DNA of 64,000 bases from Bradyrhizobium sp. AZCC 2176 (GTDB lineage Bacteria; Pseudomonadota; Alphaproteobacteria; Rhizobiales; Xanthobacteraceae), in NCBI RefSeq assembly GCF_036924645.1, contig NZ_JAZHRX010000001.1, positions 6,475,501 through 6,539,500 of the forward strand. Reading direction: 5' to 3'. The notes beneath the pieces were generated by a model that worked only from the letters and a program-made list of their open reading frames with translations, made no database searches and had not been told where the DNA came from. The position numbers and the translations under genes were made by a program. Shown here one piece after another: positions 45,626 through 55,176 of this stretch (within the stretch, counting starts at the first letter, position 1; every line of letters begins with the position of its first letter).

Positions 45626-45991
45626 CTACCCGATAAAACGCCGCACGGTTTCGATAAATTTGCCGACGGAAATTGGTTTGGACAAATACGCCTCGCAGCC
45701 GCCCTCGCGGATACGCTCTTCGTCGCCCTTCATCGCAAAGGCGGTGACGGCAACCACCGGAATGGCGCGCAGCTCCGGATCGTCCTTGATCCAGCGCGTC
45801 ACTTCGAGGCCGGACACTTGCGGAAGCTGGATATCCATCAGGATCAGATCGGGGCGCAGCTTGCGGACGAGATCGAGAGCCTCGAAACCGTTGCTGGTGC
45901 CGGAGGTCTGATAGCCATGCGCTTCCAACAGATCGCGAAAGAGCTTCATGTTGAGCTCGTTGTCCTCCACGATCAGGACGGTTTTTGCCAT
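45626..45991 (-). CDS. divK: Single-domain response regulator DivK
   Basis: DivK is a cell-cycle regulator that controls the PleC/DivJ/DivL phosphorelay upstream of CtrA. The 121-residue protein is a lone receiver domain: [16 protein letters not shown] with the acidic pocket, phosphoacceptor Asp53 in [10 protein letters not shown], the Thr in [11 protein letters not shown], and the Lys in YLSKPISV. This closely follows Caulobacter DivK. pleD follows 12 bases later, the same order as in Caulobacter. Confidence 0.96.
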   Translation of the reverse strand: MAKTVLIVEDNELNMKLFRDLLEAHGYQTSGTSNGFEALDLVRKLRPDLILMDIQLPQVSGLEVTRWIKDDPELRAIPVVAVTAFAMKGDEERIREGGCEAYLSKPISVGKFIETVRRFIG

Positions 45992-46223
45992 CCCGTCCCT
46001 CCCCTCATCCCAGGAAACAGATCCGGCCTCTCAGTACGCTTGTGTACCGCCGCCGGGCTGTCGAAAAGTGAATTCAAACTAGCGTCAGATTTCGCTCTAA
46101 GCCGTTAAATCGATGCGCCAACTTTTGCGGAGTGGTTTCCACTTGCTTGAACATACTCCGCAGACTCGGGCATGATGGTTCCAAACTAGACACCATAAGT
46201 TAACGGAAAGGCAAACCCATCTT

Positions 46224-47825
46224 TTGAAAAAGCCTGTTCACAACCCTCGCGAAGTGGCTGAAATCGTTGCAGTTCAAGCGCTGAGTTTCATTGCCGGCGA
46301 TCCTGAAAGACTCGGCCTGTTCCTGGCCGAAAGCGGCATCGGTCCGGAGACACTGCGCACCGCCGCGGCCGACCCCCAATTTCTGGCTTCGGTGCTCGAT
46401 TTTGTCATGCGAGACGATGCAACCGTGAAGGCGTTTGCGAGCGCTTCGCAACTACACCCGACCAACATTGCCGCCGCCCGCCAGGTGCTCGGCGATCCGC
46501 AGTGGGGAGCGCGACGTGCCGTGAGCGCGCCTGCGCCAGGCTTAGATGGTCCGCGCGCTTTCTGCCGGGATTGCCTCGGTGACCTCGATATCAAGGCCAG
46601 GCGGTGCGGCGAATGCGGTTCCCCGCGCCTCGTCCGGCACCACGCCCTGCCTTCGCTGACGCTGGCGCATATCGACTGCGACGCGTTCTACGCCACCGTC
46701 GAGAAGCGCGACAATCCGGAACTCGCCGACAGGCCCGTGATCATCGGCGGCGGCAAGCGCGGTGTGGTATCGGCCGCCTGCTACGTCTCGCGAACCTATG
46801 GCGTGCGCTCGGCAATGCCGATGTTCAAGGCGCTGGAGCTCTGCCCGCAGGCAGCCGTGATTCCACCCGACATGGCCAAATATGTCCGCGTCGGCCGTGA
46901 GGTACGCCACGCCATGCAGACGCTGACGCCGCTAGTGGAACCGCTGTCGATCGACGAGGCGTTCCTGGATCTTTCCGGCACACAGCGCGTCCACGGCATG
47001 ATCCCGGCAAAAGTGCTGGCGCGCTTTGCCCGCGACGTCGAGCGCGACATCGGCATCACAGTGTCCGTCGGCCTGTCCTCCAACAAGTTCCTGGCCAAGA
47101 TCGCCTCCGATCTCGACAAGCCGCGCGGCTTTGCCGCCCTCGACCAGGTTGAGGCGCGCGAGATGCTCGCGGACAAGCCGGTCGGCTTCATCTACGGCGT
47201 CGGCCCCGCGACCCAGGAAAAGCTGCTGCAGAGGGGTTTTCGCACCATTTCAGACCTGCAGCGCGCCGACGAGGTCGAGTTGATGAAGCAGTTCGGCGGC
47301 GAAGGCCGCCGGCTGTGGCGGCTGGCGCGCGGCATCGACGAGCGCAGCGTGGTGGCGGATCGCGGCGCCAAGACGATATCGAGCGAAACCACGTTCGAAA
47401 CCGACATCCGGGATTTCGCCACGCTGGAACGGCTGTTGTGGCGGCTCTCGGAGAAGGTGTCGTCGCGGCTGAAGAACGGCAATCTCGCAGGCCTCACCAT
47501 CACGCTGAAGCTGAAGACCGCCGATTTCAGGCAGCGCACGCGCTCGCAATCGATTCAGTCGCCGACCCAGCTCGCCGCGAAGATTTTTGCGGTGTCGCGC
47601 GAAATGCTGGCAAGGGAGATCGACGGCACCGCCTTCCGCCTGATGGGCACCGGCGTCAGCGCGCTGCGCGAGGGATCACAGGCCGACGACAGCGACATGC
47701 TCGACCGCCGCTCCGCCCATGCCGAGCGCGCGATGGATGATCTCAGGAAGAAATTCGGCAATGCCGCTGTCATCAGAGGCATCGCGTACAGGGGGCCGGC
47801 GAAGGTAGACGACGAGGAGGAGTAG
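46224..47825 (+). CDS. dinB: DUF3572 domain fused to DNA polymerase IV
   Basis: The 533-residue frame has two parts. Residues 1-97 (MKKPVHNPREVAEIVAVQAL...) are a DUF3572 domain, which I know as a separate gene in relatives. From residue 100 (GTG 46521) comes a complete 434-residue Y-family polymerase that copies damaged DNA. This part has a zinc-knuckle N-terminus (FCRDCLGDLDIKARRCGECGSP), the catalytic LAHIDCDAFYATVEKRDNP, SIDEAFLDLSG, and GLSSNKFLAKIASDLDKP. Removing one G from the run at 46504-46507 would end DUF3572 at a TGA overlapping the GTG of dinB. The start codon is TTG. divK diverges upstream. Confidence 0.9.
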   Translation: MKKPVHNPREVAEIVAVQALSFIAGDPERLGLFLAESGIGPETLRTAAADPQFLASVLDFVMRDDATVKAFASASQLHPTNIAAARQVLGDPQWGARRAVSAPAPGLDGPRAFCRDCLGDLDIKARRCGECGSPRLVRHHALPSLTLAHIDCDAFYATVEKRDNPELADRPVIIGGGKRGVVSAACYVSRTYGVRSAMPMFKALELCPQAAVIPPDMAKYVRVGREVRHAMQTLTPLVEPLSIDEAFLDLSGTQRVHGMIPAKVLARFARDVERDIGITVSVGLSSNKFLAKIASDLDKPRGFAALDQVEAREMLADKPVGFIYGVGPATQEKLLQRGFRTISDLQRADEVELMKQFGGEGRRLWRLARGIDERSVVADRGAKTISSETTFETDIRDFATLERLLWRLSEKVSSRLKNGNLAGLTITLKLKTADFRQRTRSQSIQSPTQLAAKIFAVSREMLAREIDGTAFRLMGTGVSALREGSQADDSDMLDRRSAHAERAMDDLRKKFGNAAVIRGIAYRGPAKVDDEEE

Positions 47826-47862
47826 ACCGCTCTCACCCCTCCCGCAGCTACACGCGAAGACG

Positions 47863-48264
47863 TCAATCGACGACGGCCACGGCCTCAATCTCGATCAGCC
47901 ATTCAGGCGCCGCAAGCGCCGTTACACCGACGAGCGTGCTCGCCGGCGGCTCCATGCCTTCAAAGAACGCCGAGCGCGCCTTGCCGATGATCGGACGGAG
48001 CTCCGGCTTGTAGCCGACGACGAAGGTGGTGATCTTCACGATATTGGCGTAACTCGCACCGGCGGCTTTCAGCGCCAGGCCAATATTGTGCATCACTTGC
48101 GTCGTCTGCGCGGCCAGATCACCTTCACCGACCACCCGTCCCTCCTCGTCGGTAGATACCTGTCCCGCGAGATAGATCGTGCGCGCACCCGAAGCGACGA
48201 CGACGTGGGAGTAAGCCGGATTGTGGTGAAGTCCGCTTGGCCGAAGCTGTTCGAGCTTGCTCAT
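47863..48264 (-). CDS. RidA-family protein lacking the catalytic arginine
   Basis: This 133-residue YjgF/YER057c/UK114 fold protein has the family pattern HNPAYSHVVVASGARTIYLAGQVSTDEEG and GASYANIVKITTFVVGY. In enamine deaminases of the RidA subgroup an Arg precedes the strand (PARTxVxVxxLP). Here the equivalent is PPASTLVGVTALAAPEW, with Ser in place of Arg, so deaminase activity on 2-aminoacrylate is unlikely. Other Rid subfamilies without this Arg have unassigned activities. It stands alone between dinB and the slipin gene. Confidence 0.88.
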   Translation of the reverse strand: MSKLEQLRPSGLHHNPAYSHVVVASGARTIYLAGQVSTDEEGRVVGEGDLAAQTTQVMHNIGLALKAAGASYANIVKITTFVVGYKPELRPIIGKARSAFFEGMEPPASTLVGVTALAAPEWLIEIEAVAVVD

Positions 48265-48358
48265 GTTTGCGTCTCCCTGACGTTCATGGTTGGGGCTGAA
48301 GCCTATCCGGGTCCGGCGCTCTCGACCAGACTGGTCCTCGCAGGATGCTCAGCTCGTC

Positions 48359-49126
48359 CTAGGGCGTTGCTTCGCTCCGCCGTCCGGGCAGATGGCCGAG
48401 CAAATCCATCGGTAGCGGAAAGACCACGGTTGAGGATCGCTCGCCCGCAATGTCATGCAGCGCCGCGAAGTAGCGCAACTGCATCGCCTGCGGCTCCCGC
48501 GCAAGCGTTCGGCCGGCCTCGACGAGCTTCTCGGCGGCTTGCTGCTCGCCCATCGCATTGATCACTTTGGCGCGCCGCAGCCGCTCCGCCTCGGCCTGCT
48601 TGGCGATCGCGCGCACCATGGTTTCGTTGAGATCGATATCCTTGATCTCGATAGTGGTGACCTTGATGCCCCAGACGTCGGTTTGCTGATCGAGAATTTC
48701 CTGAATGTCGGAATTGAGCCGGTCCCGTTCGGCGAGCATCTCGTCCAGTTCGTGCTTGCCGAGCACCGAGCGCAGCGTGGTCTGCGCCAGTTGGCTGGTT
48801 GCGGCCATGAAATCGCCGACCTTGATGATGGCGCGCTCGGGATCGACGATACGGAAGTAGAGGACGGCGTTGACCTTGACCGGGACGTTGTCGCGCGAAA
48901 TCACGTCCTGCGGCGGCACGACCTGCACCATCACCCTGAGATCGGCCTTCACCATCTGTTGCACGACCGGAATCAGGATGATCAATCCCGGGCCCTTCAC
49001 GCCGGTGAAGCGGCCGAGCGTAAACACGACGCCGCGCTCGTATTCGCGCAGGATGCGAATGGCCGAGAACAGAAATATGATCGCGACCAGCGCGAGTATC
49101 CCATAGGTCAAATATTCAAGCATCAT
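48359..49126 (-). CDS. Slipin (stomatin-like SPFH/band 7 protein)
   Basis: The 255-residue protein has one N-terminal membrane segment ([18 protein letters not shown]) and an SPFH domain with [22 protein letters not shown] and [16 protein letters not shown] strands. A coiled-coil region rich in Ala, Glu and Arg ([29 protein letters not shown]) mediates oligomerisation. It forms membrane scaffolds. It is translationally coupled to the upstream NfeD gene (ATGA overlap), a widely conserved slipin-NfeD pair. Confidence 0.93.
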   Translation of the reverse strand: MMLEYLTYGILALVAIIFLFSAIRILREYERGVVFTLGRFTGVKGPGLIILIPVVQQMVKADLRVMVQVVPPQDVISRDNVPVKVNAVLYFRIVDPERAIIKVGDFMAATSQLAQTTLRSVLGKHELDEMLAERDRLNSDIQEILDQQTDVWGIKVTTIEIKDIDLNETMVRAIAKQAEAERLRRAKVINAMGEQQAAEKLVEAGRTLAREPQAMQLRYFAALHDIAGERSSTVVFPLPMDLLGHLPGRRSEATP

Positions 49127-50538
49127 GACGTACCTCCCTGGCGGGCGGTCAGCACCGGCCGGCGCCGTACCACCAACGTCAAATCGACCACGTTGGCCAC
49201 CTCGACCACCTCTCCGGGCTTGAAGGCTTCGGTGCCGCGCGCCTGCCAGCGCTCACCCTGGGTGAAGACGTGGCCTTCGCGCTCGGACCAGTCGAGGATT
49301 TCGGCAGGCAGGCCGCGCATGGCTTGCGCGCCGAGCCGTGCCGGGCCTCTTCGGGCACGTAGAAGCGAACCGAGGACAACCAGGATCAGGCCGATGAAGA
49401 TTGCCGCCGCGATGCCGATCACCGACCATGACAGTCGGAATCCGGGCGCTTCGAACTCGAACAGCATCACTGCTCCGAGCACGAATGCGATGATCCCGCC
49501 GAGACCGAGAACCACGGTCGGGTTGAAGGCTTCGATGACCAGAAGCGTGATCCCGAACAGCATCAGGCCGAGGCCCGCATAGTTGATGGGCAGCATGTTG
49601 AGCGCATAAAGGCCCAACAGCAGACAGATCGTGCCGATCACCCCGGGCGCGACCGCACCGGGCGACGAAAGTTCGAAAATCAGGCCGTAGATGCCGACCA
49701 GCATGAGAATGAAGGCGACGTTGGGATCGGTGATCACCCTCAGCATTCCTGAGACCCATCCGGGATCGATTGCTTCACGCGCGGCGTCGCTGGTCGCCAG
49801 ATGCCGTGTATCGCCACCCGCAACTTCGACCGCGCGACCATCGATTTGCCTGAGCAGTTCGGCCTGGTCGCCTGCGACGAGGTCGATGACGTTCGCCTGC
49901 AATGCGGCATTGGCGGACAGGCTGGCGGCCTCCCGCACCGCCTTCTCCGCCCAATCGGCATTGCGGCCGCGCAACTCTGCAAGACTGCGGATCAGGGCCA
50001 CGGCATCGTTTGTCGCCTTCGCCATCATGGCATCCTTCGTCTTCGGCTGCTGGTCGCCGCCGTCCTTCTTGTCCTTCCTGTCTTTGTCGCCCTTGTCAGG
50101 CGTAGCGTCCGGCAGACCCGGCAGCGGGCCGCCAATCTGCACCGGCGTCGCCGCTCCGATATTGGTGCCCGGCGCCATGGCCGCGATATGCGTGGCGTAG
50201 AGGATATAGGTTCCGGCGCTGGCCGCATGGGCTCCGGAGGGCGCAACGTAACCGACGATGGGGATGCGCGACCCCAGCACGTCTGCGATAATCTCGCGCA
50301 TGCTGGTTGCGAGACCGCCCGGTGTATTCATGCGCAGGACGACGACCTCGGCATGCCGCTCGCTTGCCTTGGTCAGAGCGTCTTTCACGTAACGGACCGT
50401 TGCCGGCCCGATCGCTCCGTCGACCGAGACGGTCAGCACAAGCTTGCTGTTGGCCTCTCCCGCCGACGCGGCAAGGGGTGAGACACCCAAAGCTACCGCT
50501 GCAGCGGCCGCAACAAGAGTCGCCCGTACAGTCTGCAC
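49123..50538 (-). CDS. NfeD1b-type membrane serine protease (STOPP partner)
   Basis: The 471-residue protein starts at GTG 50538 behind AAGGGAG and carries a signal peptide ([18 protein letters not shown]...ASA). The ClpP-like protease domain has [13 protein letters not shown] and the nucleophile Ser in [15 protein letters not shown] (about residue 105). A Lys seen further on may complete a Ser-Lys dyad. A highly charged insert ([18 protein letters not shown], about residues 150-170) is followed by five membrane helices and a C-terminal OB-fold NfeD domain. It is coupled to the slipin gene and probably cleaves slipin or other membrane proteins. Confidence 0.91.
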   Translation of the reverse strand: MQTVRATLVAAAAAVALGVSPLAASAGEANSKLVLTVSVDGAIGPATVRYVKDALTKASERHAEVVVLRMNTPGGLATSMREIIADVLGSRIPIVGYVAPSGAHAASAGTYILYATHIAAMAPGTNIGAATPVQIGGPLPGLPDATPDKGDKDRKDKKDGGDQQPKTKDAMMAKATNDAVALIRSLAELRGRNADWAEKAVREAASLSANAALQANVIDLVAGDQAELLRQIDGRAVEVAGGDTRHLATSDAAREAIDPGWVSGMLRVITDPNVAFILMLVGIYGLIFELSSPGAVAPGVIGTICLLLGLYALNMLPINYAGLGLMLFGITLLVIEAFNPTVVLGLGGIIAFVLGAVMLFEFEAPGFRLSWSVIGIAAAIFIGLILVVLGSLLRARRGPARLGAQAMRGLPAEILDWSEREGHVFTQGERWQARGTEAFKPGEVVEVANVVDLTLVVRRRPVLTARQGGTS

Positions 50539-50631
50539 AGCCAGGACTCCCTTATCGAGATGACATGGGGTTCCCTCGTCGAATCTCAATATGGCCGCGA
50601 TTGGCTGCCCGCGACCTTTCCCCAATCTATC

Positions 50632-51732
50632 TTACGAAGCCTGCTCAAGATCCGACTTGAGCGCCATCAGGAAGCGAGCGGCCTCGCCGCCTGTCACGAC
50701 GCGATGGTCGAAGGTGAGCGACAACGGCAGCACGCGCCTCACCGCTGGCCGGCCCAGATGCGCGACCACCCTTTGGGCAATGCGGCCGGCGCCTATGATC
50801 GCCACTTGCGGCGGGACCACGATCAGGTTGGCGAACCGGCCTCCGATCATGCCGAAGTTCGACAGCGTAATCGTCGCGCCGCGCAGTTCGCCCGGAGGTA
50901 TTGAGCGCGCGACTGCGTCGGCGCGCATTCGGTCGAGCCCGGTTCGCAAATCCGATGCGTCGCGCTCTGCGACGTTGCGCAACACTGGAACGATCAATCC
51001 ACCCCCGGTATCAACTGCGATGCCGAGGTCGATGCGCTCGATCAGACGCCGTTCGCCAGCGCCGGAATTGTACCAGGCATTGAGCGAAGGCTCTGCCTTG
51101 CAGGCGACGGCGATCGCGCGCGCCAGGCGGATGGTCGCGTCCTCGCCCTTTCGCCAATCGTCGATATCGGCGTCATCGGTGACGCTGGCCGGGACGATCT
51201 CGGCATTCGCCGCCGTCATGCGCTGAGCCATCGCGCGCCGCAAACCGCGCAAGGGTTCGGCAGGTCCGGTATGGGACAAGCCCTTGGCAGCCCGTTCCAC
51301 ATCCGCACGGGTGATGGTGCCGCCGGGCCCTGTGGCTTCGACCATATCTAGGTCGACATCGAGCTTGCTGGCGAGCGCACGGACCGCCGGAAACACCTGG
51401 GCTTTCTGTCCAGCCGCCGGCCGAGAAGATATTGCCGCTGCCGGCGGCTGCTCGCCGGTGCCGAGTTCCCCGACAATTGCGCCAGCGTCTTGCCCGGGGC
51501 CTTCGGCAAACTCGACGAGCGGCGCGCCTACCTTCACCACATCTCCCTTGGCGCCAAACAGATGCAGGATGCGTCCGCTCGACGGTGACGGCACCTCGAC
51601 GACGGCCTTGTCCGTCTCGACGGAAACCAGCGGCTGATCGGTAACAATGTTATCGCCTTCGTTGACATACCAGTTCACGATCTCCGCCTCTTCGAGGCCC
51701 TCTCCCAGATCCGGCAAGACGAACTGGCGCAT
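50632..51732 (-). CDS. 2-oxoacid dehydrogenase E2 acyltransferase, branched-chain type
   Basis: The E2 core transfers acyl groups from lipoate to CoA. The 366-residue protein has one lipoyl domain with Lys42 in the ETDKA motif, a Pro/Ala linker, a peripheral subunit-binding domain (FPAVRALASKLDVDLDMVEATGPGG), and the catalytic domain ending in LSLTFDHRVVTGGEAARFL, with the active His and Asp-region. The catalytic domain is short compared with classic E2s. It is the last gene of a three-gene operon E1a-E1b-E2, 19 bases after E1b. Confidence 0.92.
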   Translation of the reverse strand: MRQFVLPDLGEGLEEAEIVNWYVNEGDNIVTDQPLVSVETDKAVVEVPSPSSGRILHLFGAKGDVVKVGAPLVEFAEGPGQDAGAIVGELGTGEQPPAAAISSRPAAGQKAQVFPAVRALASKLDVDLDMVEATGPGGTITRADVERAAKGLSHTGPAEPLRGLRRAMAQRMTAANAEIVPASVTDDADIDDWRKGEDATIRLARAIAVACKAEPSLNAWYNSGAGERRLIERIDLGIAVDTGGGLIVPVLRNVAERDASDLRTGLDRMRADAVARSIPPGELRGATITLSNFGMIGGRFANLIVVPPQVAIIGAGRIAQRVVAHLGRPAVRRVLPLSLTFDHRVVTGGEAARFLMALKSDLEQAS

Positions 51733-51751
51733 GGGACAAGTCCGCTGAAAA

Positions 51752-52732
51752 TCAACTGAACTGGCAGGCTTTGCGCGCGGCCGTGACGATACGATCGACC
51801 GATGGCATCATGTGCTGTTCGAGCCGCGCCATCGGGATGACCGTGTCGTAGCCGGTGACGCGAGCCACAGGTGCGAGCAGAGAGGTCAGACTGCGTTCGG
51901 CGATCAGCGCAGCGATCTCGGCTCCGAATCCGCCAGTGCGCGTCGCCTCATGTACGATGACGCAGCGCCCGGTCTTTGTGACCGAACCGAGCACCGTGAC
52001 TTCATCGTAAGGCTTGAGCGTAGCGAGATCGACAACCTCGGCGGCGATGCCGTCAACGGCGAGCGCGTCGGCAGCCGCCATGGTTTCCTTCAGCATCGCA
52101 CCCCAGCTGATCAGTGTGACGTCGCGGCCTTCCCGCAGGACAAAGGCGACATCCAGCGGCAGGGCTTCACCGTTGTCCTCCACCTCGCCTTTCGCCGCGC
52201 GGTAGATGCGGGTCGGCTCGAGAAACACCACCGGATCAGGATCGCGGATCGCGGCGAGCAGCAATCGGTAAGCGCGTTCTGGCGACGATGGAATGACAAC
52301 GCGCAAGCCGGGGATATGGGCGAGCATCGCCTCGGTACTTTCAGAATGATGCTCGGGGGCGCGAATGCCGGCGCCATGCGGCGTGCGCAGCACCATTGGA
52401 CAGGTGAGCCGTCCCTGGGTGCGGTTGCGGATTCGGGAGGCATGGTTCACCAATTGATCGATGCAGGGATACAGAAATCCCATAAATTGGATCTCGCCGA
52501 CGGGCCTCAATCCCTGCGCCGCCATGCCGACGCAGAGTCCGCTGATCAGGAGTTCGGCAAGAGGCGTATCGAGGACGCGCTCCGGGCCGAAACGCGCTTG
52601 TAGCCCGGCGGTCGCGCGGAAGACGCCGCCATTAATGCCGACATCTTCGCCAAGCACGACCACATCAGGATCGTCCTCCATCGCGCGGGCGAGCGCCAGA
52701 TTGACCGCTTCGACCAGCGTCATCTCAGACAT
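51752..52732 (-). CDS. 2-oxoacid dehydrogenase E1 beta subunit
   Basis: The 326-residue E1b subunit binds thiamine diphosphate with E1a and decarboxylates the 2-oxoacid. It begins MSEMTLVEAVNLALARAMED, then VVVLGEDVGINGGVFRATAGL with the conserved Glu contacting the cofactor pyrimidine, and contains MVLRTPHGAGIRAPEHHSES. The C-terminal transketolase domain has VVDLATLKPYDEVTV. The start ATG 52732 overlaps the E1a stop by eight bases and follows GGAGAGGGCG. Sequence style is closer to the branched-chain/PdhB type than to acetoin dehydrogenase. Confidence 0.92.
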   Translation of the reverse strand: MSEMTLVEAVNLALARAMEDDPDVVVLGEDVGINGGVFRATAGLQARFGPERVLDTPLAELLISGLCVGMAAQGLRPVGEIQFMGFLYPCIDQLVNHASRIRNRTQGRLTCPMVLRTPHGAGIRAPEHHSESTEAMLAHIPGLRVVIPSSPERAYRLLLAAIRDPDPVVFLEPTRIYRAAKGEVEDNGEALPLDVAFVLREGRDVTLISWGAMLKETMAAADALAVDGIAAEVVDLATLKPYDEVTVLGSVTKTGRCVIVHEATRTGGFGAEIAALIAERSLTSLLAPVARVTGYDTVIPMARLEQHMMPSVDRIVTAARKACQFS

Positions 52733-53825
52733 CGCCCTCTCCCGCGAGTTCGCGCCGCTGCGCGGCATAGGCCTCGGGCAGCCTGGCATAGAGATGATCG
52801 AACATAGTTTCGGGGCGGCGTTGCTCCGTTGCCAGGTAGCGCTCGACCGCCGCCTCGACGCGCGCATGGCACTCCGCGGCAAGCGCTTCCTCCTCCGCCT
52901 TGCTCCACATTTTCTGGCCGACGAGATAGTTCCTGAGGCGCGCAATCGGCTCTTCTTTCCAACGGGTCTGAACTTCGTCAGCCGAACGATATCGTGACGC
53001 GTCGTCAGAAGTTGTGTGATCGCCCAGCCGGTAGGTGACGGCCTCGACGAAGCGTGGCCCCTGGCCGTCGCGGGCTGCGACAATGGCGTCTTCAGCCGCG
53101 GCGCGCACCGCCACCACGTCGCTGCCATCCACCTGCTCGCCGATGAACCCGGCGGCGATGGCCTTCTGCGCCAGTGTTTCGCAGCCAGTTTGCAGTCGTA
53201 ACGGTACCGAAATAGCCCATTGATTGTTGGTGACGACGAACACGACCGGCAATCTGTGCACGCCGGCAAAATTCATCGCTTCGTAGACGTCGCCCTTCGA
53301 GGTGGCGCCATCGCCGAACATGCATACGGCGACGCGCGGTTCCCTGCGCAGCTTGAAGGCGTAGGCAACACCAGCGGCATGCGGCGCCTGCGATCCCACG
53401 GGAACGCAAAACGGGAAATCCTCGACCGGCCCGGAGAAGTGATTGCCGCGTTCGTCGCCGCCCCAGAACAGCAGAATCTCCTCCAGTTTGACACCGCGCC
53501 AGATCAGGGCGCCATTGTCCCGGTAGGAGGGCAGCAGGACGTCTTCCCCTCGCATCGCGCTGGCTATGCCAACTGAGACCGCCTCCTGGCCGAGCGAAAC
53601 GGCATAGGTCCCAAGCCGGCCGGTACGCTGCAATGCGACGGCCTTTCGGTCAAAGATGCGCAGCAACACCATCGCTCGATAGAGCGCGGTGAGAAGGCTG
53701 GCATCGGAGGCGAATGCAGGGAGCGGCCGGTTGATCGAACCGTCTGGCGCGAGGTAATTGCGGTGACGCACTTCAAAGCGCGCGATCACCGGGAGCCCTG
53801 CGTCTGCCATTTTTTTACTGGCCAC
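52725..53825 (-). CDS. 2-oxoacid dehydrogenase E1 alpha subunit, branched-chain type
   Basis: The 366-residue E1a subunit has the thiamine-diphosphate motif GDG-N in CMFGDGATSKGDVYEAMNFA...VVTNNQWAIS. LQRTGRLGTYAVSLGQEAVSVG and LPSYRDNGALIWRGVKLEEIL are characteristic of branched-chain 2-oxoacid dehydrogenase and Gram-positive-type PdhA. The loop YRLGDHTTSDDASRYR matches the phospho-loop region of the family. The start is uncertain: GTG 53825 has a ribosome site, and ATG at 53810 is also possible. Together with E1b and E2 it would oxidise branched-chain 2-oxoacids from Val, Leu and Ile. No E3 gene follows. Confidence 0.9.
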   Translation of the reverse strand: MASKKMADAGLPVIARFEVRHRNYLAPDGSINRPLPAFASDASLLTALYRAMVLLRIFDRKAVALQRTGRLGTYAVSLGQEAVSVGIASAMRGEDVLLPSYRDNGALIWRGVKLEEILLFWGGDERGNHFSGPVEDFPFCVPVGSQAPHAAGVAYAFKLRREPRVAVCMFGDGATSKGDVYEAMNFAGVHRLPVVFVVTNNQWAISVPLRLQTGCETLAQKAIAAGFIGEQVDGSDVVAVRAAAEDAIVAARDGQGPRFVEAVTYRLGDHTTSDDASRYRSADEVQTRWKEEPIARLRNYLVGQKMWSKAEEEALAAECHARVEAAVERYLATEQRRPETMFDHLYARLPEAYAAQRRELAGEGDV

Positions 53826-54040
53826 GTCCTCGCTCCCAGAGCGATTCTGCATCCCACAGTTCATAATTGGTGCTGGGCCGGCGCAATACAAGATGGGTGC
53901 GCCCAATCGCATCGCCATTGCTGCACCGCGGGCTCGCGGGATCAGCCTTCACCATCGTGGAAACGGCGCCACGTCAGCGGTATATCAAGGCACGGCAAAC
54001 GGTCAGGTTGTCGTTGTCACAACTCGCCGTTGGAGGCGGT

Positions 54041-54925
54041 TCACCGGGTCGACGGTGCCGTCTTACACGGCTTGGAATCCCTGACATCGAACCGGCCCAT
54101 CGCGCCCGCAATCACGAAGTCGTTGTAGTCGAGCACCAGCGCGCGGGAGACGCCGTTCTCGAACAGCTCGAACGACATCGCGTAAACCGGCGTCTGCTCG
54201 CCTTCGTTGGTCTTGGCATCGCGATCGTAATAGCTCACGGTCACGGGCCAACGGGTCAGCGTCTTCATCTGGTCGTTGGCGGTCGAGGGATCGGGAGACG
54301 CGATGCTGCGGCTACCCGGGATCGGCTGCCCGATCACCGACAGCGTGTTGTAGACCTTCTCGCCATTGTCGGAGCCGTCATAGACCATCAGTTCCAGCAC
54401 CGATTTGCCCTCGCGCGCGGCGGCGATGATGTGCTGGATCTGCTCGGTCGGGAACACGACCTTGCCGTCGAGTTCGAACGTCTTCGCAACCGGCTGCTTC
54501 AGTTTGACCGTGATGCGGTCACCGACCCGTTCAGCCACGCCGTCGATTGGAGCGGAATCGGCATCGTTCATCCGGGTGTCGATCTTGAAACGGTAGCTCT
54601 TGCCGGCAGCGTCTTCCCAGGAGTGCGAGCGAAGATCGCTCAGCGTCAGCTTGCCCTCGCCGCTGTCGAGTTCGGACACCTGGCGGAATTCGGACGTGTA
54701 GCCCTCGCAGGCGCTGCCCGAAAAATTGTAGAGGATGCGCCCGCGCGCCCCTGATATCGCGTTGGTCCCGCGCGACTTGACGAGCTTCAATTCATAGAGC
54801 GCCTGATGGGCCAGAAACGGCCCGCCGGCGCCCGCCAGCGCCGGTCCGCTGGCGAAGCCGGAGATCAGGGTTGCGGCAGCAGAGAACGCCAAAGCGCGGA
54901 CCGGAATCGGGAACGAGCTAGCCAT
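54041..54925 (-). CDS. eipB: EipB-type periplasmic envelope protein (DUF1849)
   Basis: EipB is a periplasmic beta-spiral protein required for cell-envelope integrity in Brucella. The 294-residue precursor starts at ATG 54925 with a signal peptide (MASSFPIPVRALAFSAAATL...ALA). The mature part contains HQALYELKLVKSRGTNAISGARG, the family's opening segment, and YNFSGSACEGYTSEFRQV and DVRDSKPCKT. Two conserved cysteines (in GSACEGY and SKPCK) form the disulfide known in Brucella EipB. It is monocistronic and diverges from a RidA gene. Confidence 0.9.
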   Translation of the reverse strand: MASSFPIPVRALAFSAAATLISGFASGPALAGAGGPFLAHQALYELKLVKSRGTNAISGARGRILYNFSGSACEGYTSEFRQVSELDSGEGKLTLSDLRSHSWEDAAGKSYRFKIDTRMNDADSAPIDGVAERVGDRITVKLKQPVAKTFELDGKVVFPTEQIQHIIAAAREGKSVLELMVYDGSDNGEKVYNTLSVIGQPIPGSRSIASPDPSTANDQMKTLTRWPVTVSYYDRDAKTNEGEQTPVYAMSFELFENGVSRALVLDYNDFVIAGAMGRFDVRDSKPCKTAPSTR

Positions 54926-55176
54926 GTCCAGTTTTATCCTCGAAGGAGATTCGCTTACATTAGTGATGGCTCCATTGCGTCGCAACTAGGGCGACGCCTG
55001 GGAAACGCACGAATTTGACGCCGGAAGCCTTGCTTTTCGGCAATTTTACAGGCGATTTTCGCTGACCGCACCCGTGCGCCACCGATCCACCCTCGCTTGC
55101 AACCGGCGGCGCGATGCGCGAAACAGTGCGGCCTGATCTCGGATCAGGAAAGTCAAATCAATCGGGGAAGAAAAAC

